From positions 1-31,146 of IMG/VR virus record IMGVR_UViG_3300035698_016129: a stretch of 31,146 bases of DNA. One strand, written 5' to 3'. Below are positions 21,625-29,688 of this stretch, piece by piece. The translations under genes and the position numbers were made by a program. The notes beneath the pieces were generated by a model. It ran no database searches. It was not told where the DNA came from and saw only the letters and a list, made by a program, of their open reading frames with translations. Position 1 is the first letter of the stretch; each line of letters starts with the position of its first letter. Origin of the DNA: a virus.

Positions 21625-24357
21625 GTGGGGATTGCAGTCATTAATCCTTTTATTGGGATCCCAGTAGTTTTAACAGCAATTGGTACGGCTTTAGTTTTGC
21701 TAAATAATCGTCTTGCAAAAACAAGAGAAGAATTTTTAAAAACCTTAACACTAAAAGGGGTCGGTAAAGCGGCTGATTCTTTATCATTGATTGAAACTAG
21801 ATTCAAAGATATGTCAAAGGTTCTTAATGCGTTAGCAAAAAAGAATGCATCAGCTATTGCCGAGCTCAGTACGACACTGCGTAAAATGTCAATAGAAGGC
21901 GCCGATTATCTTGCATCTGCAATAGCATCAAGTAAAAAACAATATGAAGCTGTAATTACGAGCACTAAAAATGCTGTTAAAAATCTCAAAAAACTTATAA
22001 AGGAAACAGAAAAAGATATTAAAACATTAGCAACTTCGATAAATACTGTTGATACTTTAATCAAGTCGCTTACAAGACAAAAAAGTAAAACACTATTTGA
22101 GTGGTCACTTGATGATAAAACAATACAGCAACAATTTAACCTAATTGAGGGTAGAATTGCAGAATTACGTAATGCTGCTGAGGAAGTGCAATTAAAGATT
22201 GTAGCAGAAAAAGCAAAAGATAAGCCATCACAAGAACTGCTTGAGGAATCAATAGCTACTTATAATCGATTATCCGAAGATGCAGATAAATTATCCTCGA
22301 AACAAATACAAACGTATAAAAAATTAAAGCAAGATATTACAGAACTTGGTAAAACGCAAAGTAAAAATGATGAAAACAGGCTAAGTGAATTAAATAAATA
22401 TGCTGATCAGATGCGGAAACTACAGCAGCAAGAACTAGAAGGGAAAAAAAGCCAAGTTGAGGCAACTGGCGATTATCACAAGGCTAGAAAAAAGTTGCAT
22501 CTTAGTGCCGATGAAGATTATCGGAAACAATTTAAACGCATTTTGGCTGCTGAGAAAGCAGAAGGTAAAGCATGGCGTAGTAGCAAAAATAATTATAATG
22601 AAATAAGTAGATTACAAAGTAGAGCAGAACAAGAGCGAGCTAAAGTACCCTCAAACCTGCTTAACGAGATGCGAAAATATGAAACACAACGTATTGCCGC
22701 ATTAAAAAAGAGTAAGGGAGCAGCGGAAGAACAAAGTGCAGTACAGAAACAAATGAATAAGTTGCGTGTTGAGCACAATAAAAAGATGGCTGAGTATACT
22801 ATACAAATGGAAAAAAATGAAAAAATTATTGAATCGTTTGAGACTGTTACTGCTAGTATTGTTGAATTGCAAGAAAAATGGACAGCACAAATTGAGGCCA
22901 GAATAGAAGCAAATAAAAAGTATATGGAAGATGCTGTAGATGGCCAAAAAGAATTGGAAATACTCAGAACCGCGCAGCTTAAAAAAGAAATAAAGATGCG
23001 TATGCAGTTATTTGATTTGGAACAAGCATATACAACATACCATAAATTTAACTTAGCAGAAATACAAAAATTACAAGATCCGGCGGCAATCAAACAGGCA
23101 TTAAGTGAATTTCTGGCTGCTACTAACAAGATTACAGAAATTAGAAGTGACTTAGGTTTTGACCCCGAATCACAAACCAAAGAACAAATTAGTGACTATT
23201 TAAAACTTACAGCTATTGTTAAAAGGATAAAGGAATTACAACTTGCAGGTGTTGACAAGCACCAAGAAGAAATCAGAAAATTAGTTAATGCTGCCAATAT
23301 ACTAAATACCGATGCCTCTAAAAACATAGATGAAAATAATGAAGCAACAAAAATAAAAATGGCTGCACTTATTGCAGAAGAAATAGTAACCAAACAAATT
23401 ATCCAAACGCGTATAAAGGGCTCACAAGAAGAATTGGATAAAGCCAAAAAGAGAATTGAATTAGAGGCAGAGAATGTAAAAAGAATATATGTGGAACGGC
23501 AAACAAAAGAGAATGAAATACTTAAAAAGCTCAATGAGTCTGTAGCCCATGCAAAAAGTAAAATATGGAATGACCTTACTTCTGGTGGCCAAACCAGGCT
23601 CGAAGAAGCAGGGAATGCGTTTGTAGAAAGTGGTACAGTAGAAAATTATGAGCGGCTATTGAGAATTATACGCGAATTAAAAGCAAATAAAGACACCCTT
23701 AGTCCAACTAGAAAAGATTTTCTAGATCAATTTTTCGTGGCCGCCAGATATGAAAGTGCACTTAAAGGCTTAGAACATGATGCTGTCACAACAGCCTTGC
23801 GCGAATACAATAAAGCACAAGCCGAAACTAAAAAAATATATGAGGAATACCTTAAAGTTGCAGCTAGGGTGGCCGCGATAAAAGATCCCGTAACAGCAAG
23901 CACTAGTGTTGCAGCTAAGAATCTAGAACTTGTTAAAACCAGCGTTAAAGAAATAGTTGATCAGTTTGATAGATTAGCGATTGCTACTAGTAAAATATCG
24001 GCTGATCTGGCAGCCCAAACTAAAAATATTGCTGACTCAAGGTTGACTCCAATCGTTAAGGCATCTGGTGGCTATATAACAGCAGCGGAAGGGAAGCACG
24101 TTAGTGGATATGGTCGTGACACAGTACCCGCTATGCTGACGCCAGGTGAATTTGTAATGAATCCTAGAGCAACAGGACGATTCTATTCTCAACTTGTTGC
24201 TATGAATAGTGGTACATCAGCATTTGGTAGTGGTGGTGATGTAAATGTTGGGGATGTAAATGTTAATCTAAATAGTGTAACTCCTGATTACGATGCAAGA
24301 GCATTTGGCAAGGCCCTTGTTCGCGAGGTTCGTAGAGGAAGGTTAAAATTGACATGA
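21625..24357 (+). CDS. tape measure protein, C-terminal part
   Basis: Same frame as the upstream part, starting with GTG directly after its TGA. It begins VGIAVINPFIGIPVVLTAIGT, the second half of a hydrophobic tape-measure segment, followed by about 700 residues of Lys/Glu/Gln-rich helical coil. The C terminus is typical: KASGGYITAAEGKHVSGYGRDTVPAMLTPGEFVMNPRATGRF, then VNVGDVNVNLNSV. If translated alone it needs the GTG, which has only a weak upstream ribosome-binding sequence. The alternatives are readthrough, a natural nonsense mutation or a sequencing error. Confidence 0.75.
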   Translation: MGIAVINPFIGIPVVLTAIGTALVLLNNRLAKTREEFLKTLTLKGVGKAADSLSLIETRFKDMSKVLNALAKKNASAIAELSTTLRKMSIEGADYLASAIASSKKQYEAVITSTKNAVKNLKKLIKETEKDIKTLATSINTVDTLIKSLTRQKSKTLFEWSLDDKTIQQQFNLIEGRIAELRNAAEEVQLKIVAEKAKDKPSQELLEESIATYNRLSEDADKLSSKQIQTYKKLKQDITELGKTQSKNDENRLSELNKYADQMRKLQQQELEGKKSQVEATGDYHKARKKLHLSADEDYRKQFKRILAAEKAEGKAWRSSKNNYNEISRLQSRAEQERAKVPSNLLNEMRKYETQRIAALKKSKGAAEEQSAVQKQMNKLRVEHNKKMAEYTIQMEKNEKIIESFETVTASIVELQEKWTAQIEARIEANKKYMEDAVDGQKELEILRTAQLKKEIKMRMQLFDLEQAYTTYHKFNLAEIQKLQDPAAIKQALSEFLAATNKITEIRSDLGFDPESQTKEQISDYLKLTAIVKRIKELQLAGVDKHQEEIRKLVNAANILNTDASKNIDENNEATKIKMAALIAEEIVTKQIIQTRIKGSQEELDKAKKRIELEAENVKRIYVERQTKENEILKKLNESVAHAKSKIWNDLTSGGQTRLEEAGNAFVESGTVENYERLLRIIRELKANKDTLSPTRKDFLDQFFVAARYESALKGLEHDAVTTALREYNKAQAETKKIYEEYLKVAARVAAIKDPVTASTSVAAKNLELVKTSVKEIVDQFDRLAIATSKISADLAAQTKNIADSRLTPIVKASGGYITAAEGKHVSGYGRDTVPAMLTPGEFVMNPRATGRFYSQLVAMNSGTSAFGSGGDVNVGDVNVNLNSVTPDYDARAFGKALVREVRRGRLKLT

Positions 24358-24731
24358 GTTTTATTGTAAAATATCCTGTTGTAGCCCCAACAAGTATAGT
24401 TATATTGCCTAATCCAGAATTAGGTAATTCACAGAAGATTAGTGGCAATCGAGTTATTCACCGTAACCGAACTCAAGTAGTTAAAGCCATACAAATAACT
24501 TCATGGCCCAATGTGATAAGCGACCTATATAAATTTAAAATCAAAGATGCTTTAACATTATCAGATTTTGAGGTCTTTCTTGAGGCTGCAGCCGGTGACG
24601 AGATCCAGATCATAGACCATGACGGAGAAACAAGAGAAGGTTACATTACTAATAATACGGTGGACATTATAACATTAAAAGATGGTTGCTTGTATGATCT
24701 TCAAATCGAGTTCGAGAGGACAGTTACATGA
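24354..24731 (+). CDS. distal tail protein, first of a paralogous pair
   Basis: A 125-residue product starting at ATG 24354 (ATGA overlap). Beta-rich: YPVVAPTSIVILPNPELGNSQKI at the N terminus, EIQIIDHDGETREGYITNN near the C terminus. The segment (L-x-N/S)PELG(N/D)S, and the (D/V)HDG/DHNG turn followed by W/R-x-GY-(I/V), recur in the next gene. It lies between tape measure and tail hub, where minor tail and baseplate proteins are found. Confidence 0.6.
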   Translation: MSFIVKYPVVAPTSIVILPNPELGNSQKISGNRVIHRNRTQVVKAIQITSWPNVISDLYKFKIKDALTLSDFEVFLEAAAGDEIQIIDHDGETREGYITNNTVDIITLKDGCLYDLQIEFERTVT

Positions 24732-25096
24732 GCCTAAAACTTGATTATCCGCCTACCATACCATCTGATACTGTAACATTAAATAGTCCAGAGTTAGGTG
24801 ACTCTAAGCAGTATGATCAAAGAATTATCTTTATGCGTAGTATGAATGGGGCATTATCTAGTTACAAAAGAACGCCATCAAAGAGAACGTTTCTTTGGGG
24901 AATTAATAATATTACTGATGCTACTATTATAACCTTACGAGCTTTCTTTATAACTTCAAATGGTAAAGAAATCCGCGTAACAGATCACAATGGCAACAAA
25001 TGGGATGGATATGTATTAAATAATCCGTTTGAAGATATGGACCATGGGCTCTGTAAAAATAGTACAACCATACAATTTGTAGGTGAGTTAGTATAG
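24728..25096 (+). CDS. distal tail protein, second of a paralogous pair
   Basis: A 122-residue product, ATG 24728 overlapping the previous TGA. Similar layout to its neighbour: PPTIPSDTVTLNSPELGDSKQY, then EIRVTDHNGNKWDGYVLNN. Probably a copy from tandem duplication that has diverged; the two may form a hetero-oligomeric ring at the tail tip. The next gene starts at the GTG in TAGTG. Confidence 0.6.
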   Translation: MSLKLDYPPTIPSDTVTLNSPELGDSKQYDQRIIFMRSMNGALSSYKRTPSKRTFLWGINNITDATIITLRAFFITSNGKEIRVTDHNGNKWDGYVLNNPFEDMDHGLCKNSTTIQFVGELV

Positions 25097-28000
25097 TGGT
25101 ACGAGAACTTACAGCTAATGCGGTAACAAAAGCTGCAACACAAAATGCTACTGAACCATTTATTGTTCTAAAAATAGAGTGGGGAAGTGGTACTAAATAC
25201 TATGGTGACAAAGATATAGTTGATTGGGGCGGGAGTCCAGTTGTTGGATCTGTAGTAGATGCAGGACAACTTGCTGCAGATATTAAAGAAGTTAATTCAT
25301 CTGAAATAAGTTCTTTTAGTGTAAAATTATCAGACACAGACGAAACCTTAAAAACTATTGTTGATGTGGATGTTATTGAACACACAGTGGCTGTTGTATA
25401 TTTGCAACATCAATCCCTCACAGCAACGGATAAAATTGAATTACTTTATGGGCGTATTTCTGGTGATATTATTTGGAGTGAAGGGGATCGATCGCTCGTG
25501 TTTGAAGTTGAGACAACCCTTGATTCCAATGAAGTTGGCTATGCCTCAGCCGAAGGGGATATGGAAGATTTAAGCGATGATGCAGAAGATGTAGTTTGGC
25601 CACTGTGTTTTGGAACTGTTTTACGTGTTCCAGCAGTAAAAATATCGGCGCAAAAAACAGGGAAAACTATTAATTGGGTATATGGTTCAGGACACGATGT
25701 TTCATTACTCCCTATTGTATTTGATGATGGAACAAATTTTACCCAGGCACCAATCATTATTACACTTGAAGCTATCTATTACGTAAATACTGGACTCAAT
25801 AAATATGATCAAACGGTAAAGATACCAATTAAGATTCTTTATAGCGGGGCAGTAACCAATAATATTTTTATATATTCAAAAGAAAATGTAGAGTATCATA
25901 CAGATATAGAGTGTGCTGCGCGAGACATAGCAGATGATGATTATCTTGATTCAAGTGTCTGTTGGTTAGCTGATAGTGATATTGATTTAAAATATAAATT
26001 CGTTAAAGTAACCGGGCCTTTAAATGAAGTAGTTATTAATTGGTGTACGTCGCAAGAAGGAACTAAATGTACATTTAAATCCCCATTTATTGGGACAATG
26101 GCAAACATTGTTTTAAATGATGGTGACACTATAGATGCTGTTGCTGGATTCCCGAAAGCAGCATGGGGCGGAACTTTTGAGATTGGCGCTGACTCATACC
26201 ACCCCAATATGCCAGGGGTATGGACACCTGTAAATAAAGGCAACATAGTTGCCCCAGATTGGTGGTACCAGCTTGCAAATGACTCATATGCAATAACTCT
26301 TGGTGCTACATGGACCCAACTACAGGAATACGATGATTTATATGTTTGTAATCTTATTGAAAGTACAGAAATACATGAAGTAGTGGCGCATAGAGATTAT
26401 TGTGGTGAAGATGTTCTTGCTCAAGTACCCAGTAGCTACTATACTGCTACTTTAGCAAAATCAGTTTCTGGGCAAACTGCAACAACTATTGAATTTACAA
26501 AACCACTATCAGAATATGTATGTGACAAATGGTCAGACCCAATTTATGTATCATTGACATCATCAGAGGGGCCTAATGTTGCCGATGTTATTGATTATAT
26601 TATTACAACATATACTGATCTCAGTGTAGATGCTACATCTTTTGCTAGTGTGCATACGAAGGTAGAAAACTATCCAGTAGGTTTTGCATTATTTGATCTT
26701 AAAGATGCAATGGATTTGTGCGAAACTATTGCTTGGCAAGCACGCTGTGCACTTATTATCCGCAATGGTGTGATCTATATTAAATATTTATCGGAAGATC
26801 CCACTTCCGATTATACATTAACAACAGATGATGTATTAGAAAAAACACTTGGGTTACGTTTTACGCCAATAGAAGATATTGTTACCAAACTTATTGGCAA
26901 ATGGAAACGTAGTTATTCAGACGAGAAAGATGCTAAAGGTGACATTAAAGACGAAAAAGAGAACACGTATAAAAACAATGTTTCTACTTATGGTTTGCAT
27001 GAAGAAGAATATGATTTCTTTATCTACAATATTGAGTCACTAGTACAACTGTCTTTAGCGTTTTGGGGCTATAGGTATTCTAATGTTTGGCGACAAGCTA
27101 AAGGTAGCACTAATCTTAGGACACTGTCATTAGAACCATTTGACTGCGTTACACAGAACCTATCTATTTTAAGCAGTAACACAATCAAAGGCATTTTACA
27201 ATCCCACCAACACGATACAGATGGGTCTAAAATAGATTTTAATTTGATTTTTGCATCAAAAGCCGGAGATGTAGATGGCAGTAATAATCCTTCAGAAGAT
27301 TTAGGTTACTTTGACGGTGATGGCCAGATCAATGGTAACTCGATGCCTGCTGATGTGGCTAATGGATTAGATGAAGTAGATTATACTGTGCCTTGTTGCG
27401 AAGAAGAAACTAATGAAGATAATTACGGGGATCGGGATCAAAAAGACGATGAAGAAGATTGGGCACCAGAAGATGCTGAAACTATTGCACCAACTATTGC
27501 ACCAACTATTGCACCAACGACGCCAGCACCCGGGACACCAACATCTTGGTATTGTTTGCAACACTCGACATGGGTTATAAGTGATTTATGCGACAAAACC
27601 TCAGAACCATACGAGGTGGAATATGTTTGCGTTGATAATTTATCGTTACCGGCATTAGATACTTGTATTGATTTAGGTGCCACAAGTGAAATATATGAAA
27701 CGGTACAAATATTTGATAATGAACTAGATTGTGAGGGTATTTGTGATAGAGAAAGATATTTTTGTGTTAAAAAAATAACATATACAAATGAAGTTGATTG
27801 CACTGGAGATACAACTATAGAGTATATTTGTTTTGCTAAGGCATATTTACCAGTAATAACTTATTGTCATGTATCAGATGATGGTATATCAAGTTTCAAA
27901 TATACTATAGAATCTATACATTATACTTCTGATGAGTGTGAACTTAATTGTAGCGGTGCGCCGCCATCACCACCATTGGGAGAGTGGTTGTGCTTGAAGC

Positions 28001-29286
28001 ATGATGTATTTGATTCAGAAAGTGACTGTAATTATGGGGTTCTTTTTGGGTCACAATTAGAATGTTGGTGGACTGAAGATGTTGATTTGCCTGTTTTAGG
28101 TAGTTGTGAAACAGAGGGTGGCCAAGTACACAGATGGACACGAGTTAAAATGTACACAACCGAGGACCTATGTATAGCTGCTTGTGGGGATACAGATAAA
28201 ATTTATTGTGTGCAAACTGTATATTATACCAGTGATAATTTTGATATTATGGATATTACGGATAGTTCTATGGTTGATTGCTTTAGTGATTCTGAATTCA
28301 AGGCTATAGTATTAAATGTTGAATTAACGGTTGGTAGTTCCTATCAAAAATATTATTTACTTGGTGTATATGACAATATGCATGATTGTATGGTTTCATG
28401 CTATGTACAATATTATGTATGTCTCAGAGAAGATGTTTGGATTCCAAGTGGTTGTAGTGTAGCCCCTGCAAACTTTGCTGGTAAATCTTGCTGGGCCCTT
28501 GGTACTGAGCCAGCACAAGATACATGTATAGATGAAGGTGGTTGGAGTCATAGATATACTTTATTGGGCACCTATCCCAATGAATCTGAATGTGGTGTTA
28601 TTTGTCTTTATCTTAATTATATGTGTATTAAGGTAACTAATTCAGCCACAACAACTAATTGCTCATCCGATTTAATAGTCACATATGAATGTATGCACAC
28701 AGACGATGTACCAGAATTGAATTGGTGCACAGATAATGGTAATGGCACAAGTAGCTTGTATGAACCTATTGGGTTTTATTATTCGGAATCAAGCTGTACT
28801 GCTGCTTGCCTTGCACCAGTCACACAAGCACCAACGACGCCAGCACCTACACAAGCACCAACGACGCCAGCACCAACGACGCCAGCACCATCTTACAATG
28901 ATTGTAATGAGTGTAAATCTGTTCATGGTGATGGATTCCCCGATATTTTATATTACAAAATTGAGGGTTGTACTGATGGATGTGCTTGTCTAAATAATAC
29001 TAATGGTGTACTTGAGTGGACAGCTGAGTGTGACTGGTGGGACCCAATAATCGGTTATGAGTTTGAGATAACTGAGTATTGGTGGTACGCCAATACGTGG
29101 AAAACTGGCGGTGAATTTTGTGTTATACAATGGCGAGGTAGCATGGCTTCGCCATATTGCTTAACTGAATTACTTGATCCGGGTACTAGTACAAGTATAT
29201 ATGAATGCGTTACTCGTGATATGTCAATTTGTGTGAATCAACCCGTAAATGGATTTTCCATAGGAACTACTCCCTGGGGGCCTTAA
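25096..29286 (+). CDS. tail hub/fibre protein with Thr/Pro linkers and six Cys-rich repeats
   Basis: A 1396-residue product with GTG start overlapping the previous TAG. Residues 1 to about 700 form a tail-hub-like body: ADIKEVNSSEISSFSVKLSD, KIELLYGRISGDIIWSEGD, a YTLTTDDVLEKTLGLRFTP segment and DTDGSKIDFNLIFASK. After an acidic region comes a TIAP/TTPAP linker (796-817), six cysteine-rich repeats of about 65-75 residues (818-1239), a second PTTPAP linker (1240-1265) and a final Cys/Trp-rich domain (1266-1396). About 44 cysteines lie in the last 580 residues. It probably sits at the tail tip, with the Cys-rich region contacting the host. Confidence 0.8.
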   Translation: MVRELTANAVTKAATQNATEPFIVLKIEWGSGTKYYGDKDIVDWGGSPVVGSVVDAGQLAADIKEVNSSEISSFSVKLSDTDETLKTIVDVDVIEHTVAVVYLQHQSLTATDKIELLYGRISGDIIWSEGDRSLVFEVETTLDSNEVGYASAEGDMEDLSDDAEDVVWPLCFGTVLRVPAVKISAQKTGKTINWVYGSGHDVSLLPIVFDDGTNFTQAPIIITLEAIYYVNTGLNKYDQTVKIPIKILYSGAVTNNIFIYSKENVEYHTDIECAARDIADDDYLDSSVCWLADSDIDLKYKFVKVTGPLNEVVINWCTSQEGTKCTFKSPFIGTMANIVLNDGDTIDAVAGFPKAAWGGTFEIGADSYHPNMPGVWTPVNKGNIVAPDWWYQLANDSYAITLGATWTQLQEYDDLYVCNLIESTEIHEVVAHRDYCGEDVLAQVPSSYYTATLAKSVSGQTATTIEFTKPLSEYVCDKWSDPIYVSLTSSEGPNVADVIDYIITTYTDLSVDATSFASVHTKVENYPVGFALFDLKDAMDLCETIAWQARCALIIRNGVIYIKYLSEDPTSDYTLTTDDVLEKTLGLRFTPIEDIVTKLIGKWKRSYSDEKDAKGDIKDEKENTYKNNVSTYGLHEEEYDFFIYNIESLVQLSLAFWGYRYSNVWRQAKGSTNLRTLSLEPFDCVTQNLSILSSNTIKGILQSHQHDTDGSKIDFNLIFASKAGDVDGSNNPSEDLGYFDGDGQINGNSMPADVANGLDEVDYTVPCCEEETNEDNYGDRDQKDDEEDWAPEDAETIAPTIAPTIAPTTPAPGTPTSWYCLQHSTWVISDLCDKTSEPYEVEYVCVDNLSLPALDTCIDLGATSEIYETVQIFDNELDCEGICDRERYFCVKKITYTNEVDCTGDTTIEYICFAKAYLPVITYCHVSDDGISSFKYTIESIHYTSDECELNCSGAPPSPPLGEWLCLKHDVFDSESDCNYGVLFGSQLECWWTEDVDLPVLGSCETEGGQVHRWTRVKMYTTEDLCIAACGDTDKIYCVQTVYYTSDNFDIMDITDSSMVDCFSDSEFKAIVLNVELTVGSSYQKYYLLGVYDNMHDCMVSCYVQYYVCLREDVWIPSGCSVAPANFAGKSCWALGTEPAQDTCIDEGGWSHRYTLLGTYPNESECGVICLYLNYMCIKVTNSATTTNCSSDLIVTYECMHTDDVPELNWCTDNGNGTSSLYEPIGFYYSESSCTAACLAPVTQAPTTPAPTQAPTTPAPTTPAPSYNDCNECKSVHGDGFPDILYYKIEGCTDGCACLNNTNGVLEWTAECDWWDPIIGYEFEITEYWWYANTWKTGGEFCVIQWRGSMASPYCLTELLDPGTSTSIYECVTRDMSICVNQPVNGFSIGTTPWGP
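27481..27546 (+). repeat. Thr/Pro/Ala linker 1 (TIAP, TTPAP repeats)
   Basis: Codes for TIAP repeated three times followed by TTPAP and GTPTS (residues 796-817). DNA-level repeat of about 12 bp (ACTATTGCACCA). Mucin-like composition, with Thr next to Pro. It separates the hub-like body from the cysteine-rich repeats. Confidence 0.8.
27547..28812 (+). other. six tandem cysteine-rich repeats in the tail protein
   Basis: Residues 818-1239. Each unit begins Y/L-C-(V/L/I), then about 12-20 residues to a second C, an (E)(Y/C)xC, an LP-x-(L/I)-xx-C segment and ends in C-xxx-C. Units 1, 2, 3, 5 and 6 have six cysteines; unit 4 has four. Unit starts are WYCL, YFCV, WLCL, IYCV, YVCL and YMCI. Sequence identity between units is low outside cysteines and aromatics, so the duplication is old. 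No known domain was recognised. Confidence 0.7.
28813..28890 (+). repeat. Thr/Pro/Ala linker 2 (QAPTTPAP repeats)
   Basis: Codes for residues 1240-1265: PTTPAP three times, with QAP and PTQAP between. The 15-bp DNA unit GCACCAACGACGCCA is repeated. Composition and the PTTPAP motif resemble mammalian mucin glycosylation sequences. It links the last Cys-rich repeat to the C-terminal domain. Confidence 0.8.
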
Positions 29287-29688
29287 ATGCCTAAAGAAAA
29301 GAAACAGGAACTTAAAGATTTTGATCATCGGAAACAGCACGAAGAAAAATATGATGATAAAAATCTAAGGTGGAAAACCCAACCAAAAATACCAAAATGT
29401 TGGAGAGGTGATCACCAACAATGGCATATGCACAATGGGCACTACCAAAGTCAGTTATACTGCAATTATTGGGAAAAGTATATTAATCCAAGTGGTTTTA
29501 CATGTAAAATATGTGCTGCACAGATCTGGCCCACTATTGAAAATATGCGTACAAATATACTACCAAAACTGATTGAAGATGGTAAAATAGATCAAGCACA
29601 AGAATTATTAATTGGTGCCGTTAAAGTTAAAAGATTGACACAACAGGAAGGATTGACTCTTGCCCAAGAATTTTTCGGAACTGACTAA
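29287..29688 (+). CDS. small Cys/His-rich protein, 133 aa
   Basis: Starts at ATG 29287, directly after the previous TAA. The N terminus is very charged (PKEKKQELKDFDHRKQHEEK). The middle has Cys and His at regular distances: CWRGDHQQWHMHNGHY, YCNYWEKY, then FTCKICAAQIW, which would fit a small zinc-binding fold. The C terminus is helical. It overlaps the glycosyltransferase start. It may be a partner or substrate of that enzyme or a tail accessory; no family recognised. Confidence 0.6.
   Translation: MPKEKKQELKDFDHRKQHEEKYDDKNLRWKTQPKIPKCWRGDHQQWHMHNGHYQSQLYCNYWEKYINPSGFTCKICAAQIWPTIENMRTNILPKLIEDGKIDQAQELLIGAVKVKRLTQQEGLTLAQEFFGTD

Noticed and set aside
22593-23534. Minus-strand frames of up to 195 codons inside the tape measure gene
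   Set aside because: Cys/Phe/Ser-rich mirror translations of the Lys/Glu-rich coil, with no start signals.
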